A stretch of 64,000 nucleotides of DNA from Jatrophihabitans telluris (GTDB lineage: Bacteria > Actinomycetota > Actinomycetes > Mycobacteriales > Jatrophihabitantaceae). The DNA lies in the NCBI RefSeq assembly GCF_023516435.1, contig NZ_CP097332.1, positions 3,720,001 through 3,784,000 on the forward strand. The letters run 5' to 3'. Positions 51,097 to 62,852 of this stretch are shown here, piece by piece (the stretch's first letter is position 1; each line of letters begins with the position of its first letter). The translations under genes and the position numbers were made by a program. A model generated the notes under the pieces. That model worked only from the letters and a program-made list of their open reading frames with translations. It ran no database searches and was not told the origin of the DNA.

Positions 51097-52104
51097 TCAG
51101 CCCGTGCGGGAGACCACCAGGTCGGCCAGCGCATCGAGAGCCGTCCGGGCCGAGACGTCCGGTAGATCAGCCAACGCGGCGCGCGCGGCTTCGGCGTATT
51201 CCAGGGTGGTGGCCCGCGCCTGGACGAGCGCGGAGGACGCCCGCAGCAGACCGAGCGCCTCTGCGTGCTCGGCGTCGTCGGTCAGCGGCTTGCTCACCAG
51301 GGCTCGCAGGCGCGCACCGTTCGGGTCGGTGTCCTGCAGCGCGTAGAGCACCGGCAGGGTCGGAACTCCCTCCCGCAGGTCCGTTCCGGGGGTCTTGCCG
51401 GACTGAACGGAGTCCGAGTCGATGTCGAGGATGTCGTCGGAGATCTGGAACGCCACCCCGATCTGCTCGCCGTACACGCGCAACGCCTCGATCTGGTGGT
51501 CCTCCAGACCGGCGAAGCGGGCGCCGAACTCCGCGGAGGTCGCGATCAGCGAACCGGTCTTCTCCGACAGCACCGCCAGGTAGTGATCGATCGGGTCGAT
51601 GCCCGGTTTCGGGCCGACCGTCTCGCGGATCTGACCGGTCACCAGCCGTTCGAAGCACCGCGCCTGGATCCGGACGGCTTCCGGGCCCAGGTCGGCGAGG
51701 ATGTCCGAGGCGCGGGCGAAGAGGAAATCACCGGTCAGGATGGCGACCGAGTTCCCCCAGCGCGAGTTCGCCGAAACCACCCCACGCCGCACAGACGCCT
51801 CGTCCATCACGTCGTCGTGATACAGCGTGGCCAGGTGCGTGAGCTCGCAGACCACGGCCGACAGGGTCACTTCCTCCGTGTGCGGCTCGCCGAAGTGGGC
51901 CGCGAGCAGCGTCACCAACGGACGGAACCGCTTACCGCCGGCGTCGACGAGATGCTTGGCCGCCGTGGCGATGAACTCGTCCTCCGAGGACACCGCGGCC
52001 AGCAGGGCCTTCTCGACCGCGCCCAGCCCGTCCCGGACCGACGCCTCCAGCACCGAGTCGGCGAATTCGATCCCGACCGCGTTGGGGGCCTGAGTTCCAG
52101 TCAC
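51097..52104 (-). CDS. long-chain polyprenyl diphosphate synthase
   Basis: 335 aa trans-isoprenyl synthase. Allylic motif DDVMD (97-101) and second motif DDILD (223-227), GGKRFRP (56-62). Residues before the first Asp-rich motif set chain length; a small-residue pattern suggests a long (C35-C45) product for menaquinone. Position behind nuoN supports a quinone role. GTG start, 10 bp behind nuoN. Confidence 0.9.
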   Translation of the reverse strand: MTGTQAPNAVGIEFADSVLEASVRDGLGAVEKALLAAVSSEDEFIATAAKHLVDAGGKRFRPLVTLLAAHFGEPHTEEVTLSAVVCELTHLATLYHDDVMDEASVRRGVVSANSRWGNSVAILTGDFLFARASDILADLGPEAVRIQARCFERLVTGQIRETVGPKPGIDPIDHYLAVLSEKTGSLIATSAEFGARFAGLEDHQIEALRVYGEQIGVAFQISDDILDIDSDSVQSGKTPGTDLREGVPTLPVLYALQDTDPNGARLRALVSKPLTDDAEHAEALGLLRASSALVQARATTLEYAEAARAALADLPDVSARTALDALADLVVSRTG

Positions 52105-52113
52105 CGGCGAAGC

Positions 52114-53706
52114 TTAGCCGCGAATCTTCGCGGCGTTGTTCGCGAGGTCGAGCAGCGGCTGCGGGAACACACCCAGCACGACCGTCGCGATGGTGCCGAC
52201 GGCGATCGACAGGTACGAGAAGATCGAGGGGATGGTGACGGTCGGCCCGTCCTCGGCCGGTTCGGCGAAGTACATCATCACCACGATGCGCAGATAGAAG
52301 AACGCGGCCACGGCCGAGCCGACGAGCGCGACCACGACGAGCGGAGCGGCCGTGTGGAACGCGGCGCGGAAGACGACGAATTTACCGATGAACCCGCTGG
52401 TCAGCGGGATGCCGGCGAAACCGAGCAGCAGGAAGGTGAAGGTCGCTGCGAACAACGGCGAGCGCTTGGCCAGCCCCGACCACTGCGACAGGTGGGTCGC
52501 CTCACCGTTGGAGTCGCGCACCAGCGTCACCAGCCCGAAGGCCGCCACCGTCGTCAGGCCGTAACTGGCCAGGTAGAACAGCACCGACGACAAGGCGTCC
52601 TTGCCGTTGGACTGCACGGCCACCAGCGGGACCAGGATGAATCCGGCGTGGGCGATGGAGGAATAGGCCAGCACGCGCTTGACGTCGGTCTGCGTGAGAC
52701 CCAGGACCGCCCCGACCACGACCGACGCGATCGCGACCGCCCAGATGATGGGGCGCCAGTTCCAGCTGCTGACCGAGAAGCCCACGTACAGCACGCGAAT
52801 GATCGCGCCGAACGCGGCGATCTTCGTGCACGAGGCCATGAACGCGGTCACCGGCGTCGGCGAGCCCTGATAGACGTCGGGTGTCCAGGAGTGGAAGGGC
52901 GCGATGCCCGCCTTGAACAACAGTCCCACGATCAGCATGCCGAAACCGAGGTAGAGCAGAACGTCCGACTGTGACGACGTGCTCTGGGCCAGCAGCACAC
53001 CAGAGAGGTTGACCGTGTTGGCGTAGCCGTAGATGAGCGCGATGCCGTACAGGAAGAACGCCGAGGCGAAGGCGCCGAGCAGGAAGTACTTGATCGCCGC
53101 TTCCTGGCTGAGCAGCCGCCGGCGACGGGACAGCCCCGCCATCAGGTACAACGGCAGCGAGAAGACCTCGAGCGCCACGAACATCAACAGCAGGTTGTTG
53201 GCAGCGGGGAAGATCAGCATGCCGCCGACCGCGAAGAGGGTCAGCGGGAAGATCTCGGTCTGGACGCGTTCGCTGGTTGCCAGGCGCCGGTCCGCCGCCG
53301 ATCCCACGACGACCGCGGCCGAGGCGACGATGGCGCTGCCGGACTCCACACTTCGTTCGGCCAGCAACAGCACCGACAGCAGACCGAGCACAAGGATCGT
53401 GCCTTGGATGAACAGTGCGGTCGAGTCGATGGTCAGAGCGTTTCCAGCTGTGACCACCGAGTGCCCGCGGATCGCGACCACGTCGATGAACGCGGCGGCG
53501 AGCGCGAGCGCGGTCAGGCCGACCTGGGTGTAGAACCGCTGGGCCTGCGGAACGATCGCCTCGACGAGGACTCCCGCGCACGCGGCGGCCAGGACGATCA
53601 GGATCGGCGCGATGGCCGCATAGCTGATCGACGGCGCCGTGAACGGGCTGTCGGTGGAGGTGGCTGTTCCGGCGGCGAGAACCGAAACCGTGCTCAGCGC
53701 GCTCAC
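52114..53706 (-). CDS. nuoN: NADH-quinone oxidoreductase subunit N
   Basis: Antiporter-like membrane subunit of complex I, 530 aa, about 14 helices. Typical SRRRRLLSQEAAIKYFLLGAFASAFFLYGIALIYG and GIAPFHSWTPDVYQGSPTPVTAFMASCTKIAAF. The N-terminal part is longer than in E. coli NuoN. GTGA overlap with nuoM. Confidence 0.96.
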   Translation of the reverse strand: MSALSTVSVLAAGTATSTDSPFTAPSISYAAIAPILIVLAAACAGVLVEAIVPQAQRFYTQVGLTALALAAAFIDVVAIRGHSVVTAGNALTIDSTALFIQGTILVLGLLSVLLLAERSVESGSAIVASAAVVVGSAADRRLATSERVQTEIFPLTLFAVGGMLIFPAANNLLLMFVALEVFSLPLYLMAGLSRRRRLLSQEAAIKYFLLGAFASAFFLYGIALIYGYANTVNLSGVLLAQSTSSQSDVLLYLGFGMLIVGLLFKAGIAPFHSWTPDVYQGSPTPVTAFMASCTKIAAFGAIIRVLYVGFSVSSWNWRPIIWAVAIASVVVGAVLGLTQTDVKRVLAYSSIAHAGFILVPLVAVQSNGKDALSSVLFYLASYGLTTVAAFGLVTLVRDSNGEATHLSQWSGLAKRSPLFAATFTFLLLGFAGIPLTSGFIGKFVVFRAAFHTAAPLVVVALVGSAVAAFFYLRIVVMMYFAEPAEDGPTVTIPSIFSYLSIAVGTIATVVLGVFPQPLLDLANNAAKIRG

Positions 53707-55295
53707 TTGTGTCCTCCGGACTGGGCCGCGTTCTGCGGTGTGGGATCGGTCGCCCCGACGTCGTGCATGGTCGCCTTGATCGCCGGATTGATGATGTCGA
53801 TAACTGGCTTCGGATACACGCCGAGCACCAGGATCAGCGCGACCAACGGGCCGACGGCCAGCAACTCCCGAGCGTTGAGATCGCGGAAATGACCAGCGGC
53901 CTTCGCCGCGGCGACCTTCGGGTTCAGGCCGCCCTGCATCGTGCGTTGGTAGAGCAACAGGACGTACAGCGCGGCCAGGATGATGCCGGTGGTGGCCAGG
54001 ATCGCCAGCGCCTTGTGCCGCGTGAACGAGCCCACCAGCGTGAGGAACTCCGAGATGAAGGTGCTCATGCCCGGCAACGCCAGCGAGGCCAGGCCGGCGA
54101 GCAGGAAGACGCCGCCGAGCCGTGGGGTGACGGCCGCCGCGCCACCGTAGTCGGAGATCTGGCGGGACTTACCCCGCGCGATCAGGAACCCGACCACGAT
54201 GAACAGCAGCCCGGTCGACAGGCCGTGGTTGACCATGTACAGCACCGCGCCGGTTCCGCCCTGGGTGGTGAAGGCGAAAATGCCCAGGCCGATGAAGCCG
54301 AAGTGAGCCACCGAGGTGTAGGCGACCAGCCGCTTCATGTCCCGCTGGCCCATCGCCAGGAACGCCGCGTACAAGACGCCGATGACCGACAGGATGATGA
54401 TCGCCTTGGCGAAGTAACGCGAGGCCTCGGGGAACAGCGGCAGGCAGTAGCGCAGGAATCCGAACGTGCCCACCTTGTCGAGCACACCGACCAGCAGGGC
54501 CGCGCCCCCAGCCGGCGCCTCGGCGCCCGCGTCGGGCAGCCAGGTGTGGAACGGAACCAGCGGCGCCTTGATCGCGAAGGCGATGAAGAAGCCCAGGAAC
54601 AGCCACTTCTGCGTCGCCCCGGTCGGAACATGGCCGACGAGATCGGTGAAGGCGAAGCTCGAGGTCCCGGCGCTGATGTAGAGCCCGATGACCGCGGCCA
54701 GCATCAGCAGTCCACCGAGCAGCGAGTACAGGAAGAACTTCACCGCCGCGTATTGCCGGCGCGGGCCGCCGAAGCTGCCGATGATGAAGTACATCGGGAC
54801 CAGCATGGCCTCGAAGAAAACGTAGAACAGGAACACGTCGGTCGCGGCGAAGACGCCGACCATGAAGACTTCCAGCAGCAGGAGCAGCGCGAAGTACGTC
54901 GTGACCGACCGTCGGGTCGCGACCGTGCCGTCAGCCCGTCCCGGCTCCTCCGAATCCTCGAGGGAGTCGAAGGTGTTCCACGACGCCAGGATCACGCAGG
55001 GTACGAGCAACGTCGACATCACGATGAGCACCAGGGCGATGCCGTCGACGCCGAAGGCGAAATGCACGCCGAACGAGCGGATCCACATCCAGGAACCGCT
55101 GTACTGGAACCGGTCGCCCTTGGTGTCGAAGCCCGCCCCGAGCACGACCGCGAAGACGAACGTGATGACCGAGACGGCCAGCGCGATCTGCTTGGCCGTG
55201 CGCTCGCTGCCTGCGGGCAGGGCGAAGAGGACGAGACTGCCCAGCAGCGGGATCAGCAACAGGATGAGCAGGGATACGTTGTGCATGTGGGTCAC
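53703..55295 (-). CDS. nuoM: NADH-quinone oxidoreductase subunit M
   Basis: Proton-pumping antiporter-like subunit, 530 aa from GTG 55295, overlapping the nuoL stop as GTGA and preceded by GAGG. An in-frame ATG 9 bp further on is an alternative. [37 protein letters not shown] is diagnostic. Confidence 0.95.
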   Translation of the reverse strand: MTHMHNVSLLILLLIPLLGSLVLFALPAGSERTAKQIALAVSVITFVFAVVLGAGFDTKGDRFQYSGSWMWIRSFGVHFAFGVDGIALVLIVMSTLLVPCVILASWNTFDSLEDSEEPGRADGTVATRRSVTTYFALLLLLEVFMVGVFAATDVFLFYVFFEAMLVPMYFIIGSFGGPRRQYAAVKFFLYSLLGGLLMLAAVIGLYISAGTSSFAFTDLVGHVPTGATQKWLFLGFFIAFAIKAPLVPFHTWLPDAGAEAPAGGAALLVGVLDKVGTFGFLRYCLPLFPEASRYFAKAIIILSVIGVLYAAFLAMGQRDMKRLVAYTSVAHFGFIGLGIFAFTTQGGTGAVLYMVNHGLSTGLLFIVVGFLIARGKSRQISDYGGAAAVTPRLGGVFLLAGLASLALPGMSTFISEFLTLVGSFTRHKALAILATTGIILAALYVLLLYQRTMQGGLNPKVAAAKAAGHFRDLNARELLAVGPLVALILVLGVYPKPVIDIINPAIKATMHDVGATDPTPQNAAQSGGHK

Positions 55296-57196
55296 GCGAA
55301 CCTCACCGCGAGCAGGACAGCGAGCACCGCGGCGGTGCCAGCAAGCATGGACAGTGCGTAGGAGCGGACGAACCCGGTCTGGATCCTTCTGAGCCGGCCG
55401 GAGCCGCCGCCGAAGCCGGCCGCGATCGAGTTCACCGCGCCGTCGACACCCTTGTTGTCGAAGAACACCAGGCCTCGGACCAGCCACTGTCCAGGACGCA
55501 TCAGAACGCTCTCGTTGAACGCGTCTGCGTAGAGATTCCGGCGCGCGGCCACGGTGACGAGGTTTCCCGCCGGCTGCGTGGCCGGGACGGGGTTACGGCC
55601 GAAGACCAGCCATGCACCGGCGACTCCACCGGTCACGACCACGAGGGTGAGCGCGAGCAGCGCGGTGGGGCTGATCGTGTGTACGCCGGCTTCCTCCGGC
55701 TTGCCGAGCACCGGCTCGAGCCAGTTCTGCAACCCGCCCCCGAAGGTGAGGGCACCGCCGCCGACGAGGGCGAGCACGGCCAACACGATCATCGGCGCCG
55801 TCATGGTGCGCGGGGCTTCGTGAGGGTGCACGTCGTCCTCCCACCGCCGCTGGCCGTGGAAGGTCATGAGCAGAGCGCGGGTCATGTAGAACGCGGTCAG
55901 GCCGGCGCCGAGCAGAGCCGCCAGGCCGAGTACCCAACCAGATGTGCCGCCCTTGTCGAACGCGGACTCGATGATCTTGTCCTTGGTGAAGTACCCGGTG
56001 GCGAAGGGGAATCCGATGATGGCGAGGTATCCGCAGACGAACACCCCGTAGGTGATCGGCATGACCCGGGCCAGACCGCCGAAGCGGCGCATGTCGATCC
56101 GGTCGTTCATCGCGTGCATGACCGAGCCGGCCGACAGGAAGAGCGCGGCCTTGAAGAAGCCGTGGCCGACCAGGTGCAGGATGCCGATGGCGTAGACGCC
56201 CTTGCCGAGGCCGACCGCCAGGAACATGTAACCGATCTGGCTGACCGTTGAGTAGGCCAGCACCTTCTTCAGGTCGTCCTGGCCGAATGCGCACACGCAG
56301 CCGTAGAGCAGCGTGATCGCGCCGACGATGGTGACCACCGTGCGACCGGCGCCGGTGAGGTTGAAGATCGGCGCGGACCGTGCGATCAGGTAGACCCCCG
56401 CCGTGACCATGGTCGCCGCGTGGATGAGCGCCGAGACCGGCGTCGGACCCTCCATCGCGTCAGGCAGCCACGTCTGCAGCGGGAACTGGCCGGACTTGCC
56501 GCAGGCGCCGAGCAACAGCATCAGCGCGATCGCCGTCACGACTCCGTGGCTGAGACCACCCGCGCCGGCGAACACGCCCTGGAAGGACGTCGTTCCCAGG
56601 TAGGCGAACATCAGCATGATCGCGATCGACAGTCCGACGTCACCGACGCGGTTGGCGATGAAGGCCTTCTTCGCCGCGGTGGCCGCGGAGTCCCGCGTGT
56701 AGTAGTAGGAGATCAGCAAGTACGAGGCCAGGCCGACGCCCTCCCAGCCGACGTACAACGTCAGGTAGCTGTCGGAGAGCACCAGCAAGAGCATCGCGGC
56801 CACGAACAGGTTGAGGTAACCGAAGAAGCGCCGGCGCCCGGCGTCGTGGGCCATGTAGCCGATCGAGTAGATGTGGATCAACGACCCGACACCGGTGATC
56901 AGCAACACGAAGGTCAGCGACAGCGGATCGAGCAGGAAACCCACGTCGACGTTGAAGCCACCGACCGGCACCCAACTGAACAGGTGCAGGTCGCGAACGC
57001 GGCCTTGGCCCGCCTCCCCCTTGATCGAGAAGAACAGCAGGACGGCGTAGACGAACAACCCCACCGGGACGAGAGCGCCCAGCAGATGCCCCCACTTGTC
57101 GGCGCGTTTACCCAGTAACAGCAACAGGGCCGATGACAGCGCCGGCAGCGCCACCAACAGCCATGCGGCCGACTGGATTCCGTGTGCAGCGTTCAC
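55292..57196 (-). CDS. nuoL: NADH-quinone oxidoreductase subunit L
   Basis: Largest antiporter-like subunit, 634 aa, GTG start. [38 protein letters not shown] and a long lateral-helix C-terminus fit. 13 bp behind nuoK. Confidence 0.96.
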   Translation of the reverse strand: MNAAHGIQSAAWLLVALPALSSALLLLLGKRADKWGHLLGALVPVGLFVYAVLLFFSIKGEAGQGRVRDLHLFSWVPVGGFNVDVGFLLDPLSLTFVLLITGVGSLIHIYSIGYMAHDAGRRRFFGYLNLFVAAMLLLVLSDSYLTLYVGWEGVGLASYLLISYYYTRDSAATAAKKAFIANRVGDVGLSIAIMLMFAYLGTTSFQGVFAGAGGLSHGVVTAIALMLLLGACGKSGQFPLQTWLPDAMEGPTPVSALIHAATMVTAGVYLIARSAPIFNLTGAGRTVVTIVGAITLLYGCVCAFGQDDLKKVLAYSTVSQIGYMFLAVGLGKGVYAIGILHLVGHGFFKAALFLSAGSVMHAMNDRIDMRRFGGLARVMPITYGVFVCGYLAIIGFPFATGYFTKDKIIESAFDKGGTSGWVLGLAALLGAGLTAFYMTRALLMTFHGQRRWEDDVHPHEAPRTMTAPMIVLAVLALVGGGALTFGGGLQNWLEPVLGKPEEAGVHTISPTALLALTLVVVTGGVAGAWLVFGRNPVPATQPAGNLVTVAARRNLYADAFNESVLMRPGQWLVRGLVFFDNKGVDGAVNSIAAGFGGGSGRLRRIQTGFVRSYALSMLAGTAAVLAVLLAVRFA

Positions 57197-57209
57197 GCTC
57201 GGTTGCCCC

Positions 57210-57509
57210 TCAGTACTTCAGGAGGTTCGCGTCGTCGACCGAAGCCGAACGCCGCGTGCGGAAGATGGACATGATGATGGCCAGGCCGACCACAACCTCG
57301 GCGGCGGCCACGACCATCACGAAGAACGCCATGATCTGACCGTCGAGGGTGCCGTTGATCCGAGAGAACGTCACCAGGGTCAGGTTCACGGCGTTGAGCA
57401 TCAGCTCGACACACATGAACACGACGATTGCGTTGCGGCGAACCAGGACGCCGACGGCGCCGATCGAGAACAACGCTGCGCTGAGCACCAGGTAGTAGGT
57501 GGGGGTCAT
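57210..57509 (-). CDS. nuoK: NADH-quinone oxidoreductase subunit K
   Basis: Three-helix membrane subunit, 99 aa. [40 protein letters not shown] with the proton-path Glu. ATGA overlap with nuoJ. Confidence 0.96.
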   Translation of the reverse strand: MTPTYYLVLSAALFSIGAVGVLVRRNAIVVFMCVELMLNAVNLTLVTFSRINGTLDGQIMAFFVMVVAAAEVVVGLAIIMSIFRTRRSASVDDANLLKY

Positions 57510-58285
57510 CGGTCCAGCTCCCTCGCTGAGCTGGGAGACCCGGCTCCGACGTTGACCGTGGTGGCGTTGCCGAGCAGCGACTCCGTGGCGATCGAGCCGT
57601 CCGGCAGCAGTGCCGGGGTTCCGACGGCGTTGCCGGATGAGAGCACGCCCGGACCGGGCAACGGCTGCGGCCGACCGGAGCGGATGCGCTCACGCGCCAG
57701 GGACTTCTGCGTCGGCCGGGGACCTTCGCGCTCGATGTGCGCCAAGATCATCGCCCCGACGGCAGCCACGATCAGCAGGGCGGAGGTCAACTCGAAGGCG
57801 AACAGATAATCGCTGAACAGCTTGTGCGCGATGTTGTTGACGTTGCCGGCGTTGTTGGCGCCGCCGTTGGCCGCGACCAGGTTCTTCGGCGGCTTGTCGG
57901 TGAACGCGCGCCCGAGCGTGACGGCCACCAGCAACGCGAAGGCCAAGCCGGACAGCAGGGCCGCAACGCGCTGGCCGCGCAACGTCTCCACGAGCGAATC
58001 GGAAGAATCGCGGCCGATGAGCATCAGCACGAAGAGGAACAGAATCATGATCGCGCCGGTGTAGACGATGATCTGGACGAGACCCAGGAACGGACCCTGT
58101 TCGATCACGTAGAACAGGCCGAGGCACATCATCGTCGCGACCAGGGAAAGCGCGGAGTGCACCGCGTTGCGGGCGATCACCATGCCGATCGCTCCGGCCA
58201 GGGCGACCGGGGCCAGAATCCAGAACGACAGGGCCTCGCCGGTGGAGACATCGGCACCGGCCGCCAGGACGACGGTGTTAAGCAT
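57506..58285 (-). CDS. nuoJ: NADH-quinone oxidoreductase subunit J
   Basis: Membrane subunit, 259 aa from ATG 58285, which overlaps the nuoI stop by 8 bp. [52 protein letters not shown] is typical. A soluble C-terminal extension (about 185-259) is added as in other actinobacteria. Confidence 0.94.
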   Translation of the reverse strand: MLNTVVLAAGADVSTGEALSFWILAPVALAGAIGMVIARNAVHSALSLVATMMCLGLFYVIEQGPFLGLVQIIVYTGAIMILFLFVLMLIGRDSSDSLVETLRGQRVAALLSGLAFALLVAVTLGRAFTDKPPKNLVAANGGANNAGNVNNIAHKLFSDYLFAFELTSALLIVAAVGAMILAHIEREGPRPTQKSLARERIRSGRPQPLPGPGVLSSGNAVGTPALLPDGSIATESLLGNATTVNVGAGSPSSARELDR

Positions 58286-59051
58286 GGTGGCCCCCGACCT
58301 CGATCGCGTTGCCGACGATCGGCTTGCCGGCGATGTTGGCCTCGCTCTGCGGAGCACCCTTCGTCGGCTGAGGCGTGTAGTAAGCCGATTCGTCCTCACC
58401 GAGGCGCATCGGGTGCGGCGGGGCTTCCATTCCGGGCAGCAACGGAGCCATCAACTGCTCCTTGGTGTAGATGAGGTCCTGGCGGTTGTCCAAGGCGAGT
58501 TCGAACTCGTTGCTCATCGTGAGCGAGCGGGTCGGGCAGGCCTCGATGCACAGTCCGCAGAAGATACAGCGCAGGTAGTTGATCTGATAAACCTTGCCGT
58601 AGCGCTCCCCCGGCGAGAACCGTGCCTCGTCGGTGTTGTCGCCGCCCTCGACGTAGATCGCGTCGGCCGGACAGGCCCAGGCACAGAGCTCGCAGCCGAC
58701 GCACTTCTCCAGCCCGTCGGGGTGCCGGTTCAGCACGTGGCGACCGTGGTAGCGCGGAGCCGTCGGGAAGACCTCGAACGGATACTGCTGCGTGTACACC
58801 TTCTTGAACATCGTCGTGAAGGTGACGCCGAAGCCGGAGGCGAAGCCGCCGATCGTGATGGCCCCGGAGTTGAACTCGTCCTCCTCCAGGCGCTTGATGG
58901 GAAGGTCCACCTGCGGCGGCCGGCCGGTGACCGTGGGTACCGCGTTCTCGGTGACGGTCGGAACCGCCGCTCCGGTCGGCAGGGCGGCATCGACCGCAGG
59001 CTGGTCCGCGGCCCGATGTGCGGGCCGGTCGGGTACGGGCGTGTCAGCCAT
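58278..59051 (-). CDS. nuoI: NADH-quinone oxidoreductase subunit I
   Basis: Electron-transfer subunit with two 4Fe-4S clusters, 257 aa: Cys117-120-123-127 ([12 protein letters not shown]) and Cys162-165-168-172 ([12 protein letters not shown]). The first 50 residues are a Pro/Ala/Thr-rich extension. Confidence 0.95.
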   Translation of the reverse strand: MADTPVPDRPAHRAADQPAVDAALPTGAAVPTVTENAVPTVTGRPPQVDLPIKRLEEDEFNSGAITIGGFASGFGVTFTTMFKKVYTQQYPFEVFPTAPRYHGRHVLNRHPDGLEKCVGCELCAWACPADAIYVEGGDNTDEARFSPGERYGKVYQINYLRCIFCGLCIEACPTRSLTMSNEFELALDNRQDLIYTKEQLMAPLLPGMEAPPHPMRLGEDESAYYTPQPTKGAPQSEANIAGKPIVGNAIEVGGHHA

Positions 59052-60408
59052 GGGGCTGTCCTCCGTCGGTAGTGCGGTGGGCAGATCCGGATTCGATCAC
59101 CGGGACGCCGGCGGATGCGCCGACCAGCCGCGGTGACGGCGGCACGACCAGGTTGAGCGGAGGGATCGGGAAGGTGATCCCGCGCGCCACCTCCTCCTCC
59201 TCGGCCGCGGCCTCATCGGCGTCCAGGCGCTGCTGCCGACGGACGTCGGCCCAGGTGTAGATGATGAGCGCGATGATCACGGGGATCAGCACGATGGCCA
59301 CGATCTTGAGCACCGTCCCGGTGTCGTTGCCCCAGCGATCGCGCAGCGTCCGCACCGTCGTGATGGCCAGGATCCAGACCAGGTTGATCGGGATGAGGAC
59401 CTTCCAGCCGAAGTGCATGAACTGGTCGTAGCGCAACCGCGGAAGCGTTCCGCGGAGCCAGACGAAGAAGAAGATGAACAGGACGACCTTGACGGTGAAC
59501 CAGACGAACGGCCACCACCCGGAGTTGGCGCCGCCCCAGAGCGAGACCAGGCCGAACGGGGCGTGCCAACCGCCCAGGAACAGTGTGGTCGCCAGCGCGG
59601 ACACGGTGACCATGTTGATGTATTCGGCCAGGAAGAACAGGGCGAACTTCATCGACGAGTACTCGGTGTGGAACCCGCCGACCAGCTCGGACTCGGCCTC
59701 GGGAAGGTCGAACGGTGCCCGGTTGGTCTCGCCGACCATCGCGATCACGTAGATGACGAAGGAGATGAACAGCGGCAGACCGTTCCAGAGATGGTTCTGC
59801 GCGCTGACAATGCCCGAGGTGGACATGGTTCCCGCGAACAGGAACACCGCGACCATCGACAGACCCATCGCGACCTCGTAGGAGATCATCTGCGCGGCCG
59901 AGCGCAGGCCGCCCAGCAGGGGATAGGTCGAGCCCGAGGCCCAGCCCGAGAGCACGATCCCGTAGACGCCCAGGGATGAGCAGGCGAAGATCACCAGCAC
60001 GCCGACCGGAAGATCGGTCAGCTGCAGCATCGTGTGGTGATGGAAGATCGACACCTCGGGGCCGAACGGGATCACCGAGAAGGCGAGGAAAGCGGGAACG
60101 CAAGAGAGCACCGGAGCGATCCAGTACACGGGTTTGTCCGCCAGCAGCGGAATGATCTCTTCCTTGAAGGCCAGCTTCACGCCGTCGGCCAACGACTGCA
60201 GGATGCCCCAAGGGCCGGTGCGGTTCGGTCCGATGCGGTTCTGCATCCGGCCGACGACCTTGCGCTCGAAGACGATCGAGAACAGCGTCATGACCACGAG
60301 GAAGACGAAGACGCCGAGAACCTTGATCAGGATCAGCCAGATGGCGTCGTGGCCGAAGCCGGCCAGGGTAGGAATCGTGTCGCTGCTCGCCGCCCGCACG
60401 CTGGTCAT
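59044..60408 (-). CDS. nuoH: NADH-quinone oxidoreductase subunit H
   Basis: Quinone-site membrane subunit, 454 aa. [32 protein letters not shown] and [37 protein letters not shown] are diagnostic. The C-terminal 60 residues extend past the usual end. Confidence 0.96.
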   Translation of the reverse strand: MTSVRAASSDTIPTLAGFGHDAIWLILIKVLGVFVFLVVMTLFSIVFERKVVGRMQNRIGPNRTGPWGILQSLADGVKLAFKEEIIPLLADKPVYWIAPVLSCVPAFLAFSVIPFGPEVSIFHHHTMLQLTDLPVGVLVIFACSSLGVYGIVLSGWASGSTYPLLGGLRSAAQMISYEVAMGLSMVAVFLFAGTMSTSGIVSAQNHLWNGLPLFISFVIYVIAMVGETNRAPFDLPEAESELVGGFHTEYSSMKFALFFLAEYINMVTVSALATTLFLGGWHAPFGLVSLWGGANSGWWPFVWFTVKVVLFIFFFVWLRGTLPRLRYDQFMHFGWKVLIPINLVWILAITTVRTLRDRWGNDTGTVLKIVAIVLIPVIIALIIYTWADVRRQQRLDADEAAAEEEEVARGITFPIPPLNLVVPPSPRLVGASAGVPVIESGSAHRTTDGGQPHG

Positions 60409-62852
60409 CAGGCTTCTCCTCCGGAGACGGTGACGCTCACTCGGGCTCCGTGCACGGCACCCAGCAGAGCCCGTACCGAACCGTCACGATGGTTGGACGG
60501 CAGCCAGACCACGCCGTCGACGGCGCTTGAATCGATCATCAAGGGCGCCACCACGCTGCGGCCGGGTCCGGCGGAGATCGCCACCAACGTGCCCTCCTCC
60601 GCAGCCAGGCCCGCGGCCGTCGCCCCGGACACCACCGCACGCAACGGCTTGGCCGTGCCGGCCAGGTTCTCATCACCGTCGGACATCGCACCGGCGTCGA
60701 GCAGCTCGTGCCAGGTCGCCAGCAGCAGTTCTCCCGCACCGGGCTCGGCCGGCGAAGGCATCGAGACCGGAGCGTGCGCCAGCCGGGCCGCGGTGACGGC
60801 GAGGGCGTCCAGTTCGAGCCGCGCGGCCTCGACCGTCGGCAGCCCGAGGTTGACGTCCAACTCGTCGGCGATCGCGTTCAGCACCCGGCCGTCGGACATC
60901 TGCCCGCTGTTGGTCAGGGTCAGATCGAACGGACGTCGGCGGCCTTCCCAGGTGACGTAGCGACCTGCCTTCTCGGCCGGGGCGGCCACGGGCAGGACGA
61001 CGTCGGCAAAGGCGGTCACAGCGCTGCGGCGCACCTCCAGGCTCAGGACGAACCCGACGGCGGACAGGGCAGCCTCAGCGGCCGCACTGTCCGGCAGGTC
61101 GGACAGCTCGACGCCGCCCACCACCAACGCGGCCAGCGGGTTGTCCTCGGCCAGCACGGCCGCCAGGATGCCGCTCAGATCGCGGCCGGCCGTGGCCGGG
61201 ATGCTCGCGTCCCACACCCGCTCGACTTCGACCCGGGCCTCGTCATCGGTCACCGGACGTCCACCCGGCAGCAGGGTCGGGACCGCGCCGGCGTCGAGCG
61301 CGCCGCGGTCACCGGCCCGCCGGGGAACCCAAGCGACGCGGGCGCCGGTTCGCTCGGCCAGGGCCAGTACCTCGGTGAGTGCGCCGGCGACGCTGGCCAT
61401 CCGCTCCCCGACCAGGATCAGGCCGCCGGCGGTCAGACCATCCGCCAGCGACACGTCCAGGTTCCGTAGCGCGGCCGGCTCGTTGCCCGGAGTCGTGGGG
61501 ATCAGGTTTCCGTCGAGCTTCGTCAAGCCGCGCGAAGCGACGGCGGCGATCGAGGAGACCTTCGTACGACCGGCCCGGGCGCCCTTCCGCAGCCGCAGGA
61601 ACACGATCGGAGACTCTTCCTCCGGCTCCAGGCCGACCAGCAGCACGGTTCCGGGAGCTTCCAGGTCGGCGTAGCTGACGCCGCCGTTGGCGGGGCTCAC
61701 GCCGACGACCGCGGAGGCCAGGAACGACAGCTCCTCGGTCGAATGGGGACGAGCCCGGAAGTCGATGTCATTGGTGTCCAGCACCAGCCGGGCGAACTTG
61801 GCGTAGGCGTAGGCGTCCTCTTCGGTGAGGCGTCCGCCGGGCAGCACCCCGACACCACCGCCGGCCTTGGCCTGGGCCAGTCCCCGGGCAGCGACCTCCA
61901 GCGCCTCGGGCCAGGACGCCTCGACCAGCACGCCGGATTCATCGCGCACGAGCGGGGTGAGGATGCGGTCGGACTGGGTGGCGTAGTGGAACGCCCACCG
62001 ACCCTTGTCGCAGTTCCATTCCTCGTTCACCGCGGCGTCTTCGCCGGCCAGGCGGCGGGTCACCTTGCCGCGACGCCAGTCGGTGCGCTGGGCACAGCCC
62101 GACGAGCAGTGCTCACACACGCTCGGGGTGGACATGAGATCGAACGGCCTGGCCCGGAACCGGTAACTGGCCCCGGTGAGCGCGCCCACCGGACAGATCT
62201 GCACCGTGTTGCCGGAGAAGTAGGACTGGAAGGGTGTGTCGGACGACGTCCCGATCTGCTGCTGGGCGCCGCGTTCGAGCAGGTCGATGAAGGGGTCACC
62301 GGCGATCTGCTCGGAGAAACGGGTGCAGCGCTGGCACAGCACGCACCGCTCGCGGTCGAGCAGCACCTGGCTGGACACCGCGATCGGCTTCGGGAAGGTC
62401 CGCTTGTGGTCGTGGAACCGGGACTCGGCGCGGCCGTTGGACATCGCCTGGTTCTGCAGCGGGCACTCCCCGCCCTTGTCGCAGACCGGGCAATCGAGGG
62501 GGTGATTGATGAGCAGCAGCTCCATCACACCCTGCTGCGCCTTGTCGGCCACGGGCGAGGAAAGCTGGGTCTTGATCACCATGCCGGGCATGACGGTGGT
62601 GGTGCAGGACGCCGCCGGCTTGGGCATTCCGCGGCCGTTGCCCATGTCGGTCACCTCGACCAGGCACTGTCGACAGGCGCCGGCCGGGTCCAACAGAGGG
62701 TGGTCGCAGAAGCGGGGGATCTGGATGCCGAGTTGTTCGGCGGCCCGGATCAGGAGCGTGCCCTTGGGAACCGAGATCTCGATGCCGTCGATGGTGACGG
62801 TGATCAGATCCTCCGCCTGCTCGGTTCGGGGCTTGTCTGGTGCAACGGTCAT
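60408..62852 (-). CDS. nuoG: NADH-quinone oxidoreductase subunit G
   Basis: 814 aa iron-sulfur subunit. 2Fe-2S Cys in [15 protein letters not shown], the His-Cys motif [17 protein letters not shown], 4Fe-4S CVLCQRC ... CP and a molybdopterin-enzyme-like C-terminal half. One-base overlaps with both neighbours (TAATG, TGATG). Confidence 0.95.
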   Translation of the reverse strand: MTVAPDKPRTEQAEDLITVTIDGIEISVPKGTLLIRAAEQLGIQIPRFCDHPLLDPAGACRQCLVEVTDMGNGRGMPKPAASCTTTVMPGMVIKTQLSSPVADKAQQGVMELLLINHPLDCPVCDKGGECPLQNQAMSNGRAESRFHDHKRTFPKPIAVSSQVLLDRERCVLCQRCTRFSEQIAGDPFIDLLERGAQQQIGTSSDTPFQSYFSGNTVQICPVGALTGASYRFRARPFDLMSTPSVCEHCSSGCAQRTDWRRGKVTRRLAGEDAAVNEEWNCDKGRWAFHYATQSDRILTPLVRDESGVLVEASWPEALEVAARGLAQAKAGGGVGVLPGGRLTEEDAYAYAKFARLVLDTNDIDFRARPHSTEELSFLASAVVGVSPANGGVSYADLEAPGTVLLVGLEPEEESPIVFLRLRKGARAGRTKVSSIAAVASRGLTKLDGNLIPTTPGNEPAALRNLDVSLADGLTAGGLILVGERMASVAGALTEVLALAERTGARVAWVPRRAGDRGALDAGAVPTLLPGGRPVTDDEARVEVERVWDASIPATAGRDLSGILAAVLAEDNPLAALVVGGVELSDLPDSAAAEAALSAVGFVLSLEVRRSAVTAFADVVLPVAAPAEKAGRYVTWEGRRRPFDLTLTNSGQMSDGRVLNAIADELDVNLGLPTVEAARLELDALAVTAARLAHAPVSMPSPAEPGAGELLLATWHELLDAGAMSDGDENLAGTAKPLRAVVSGATAAGLAAEEGTLVAISAGPGRSVVAPLMIDSSAVDGVVWLPSNHRDGSVRALLGAVHGARVSVTVSGGEA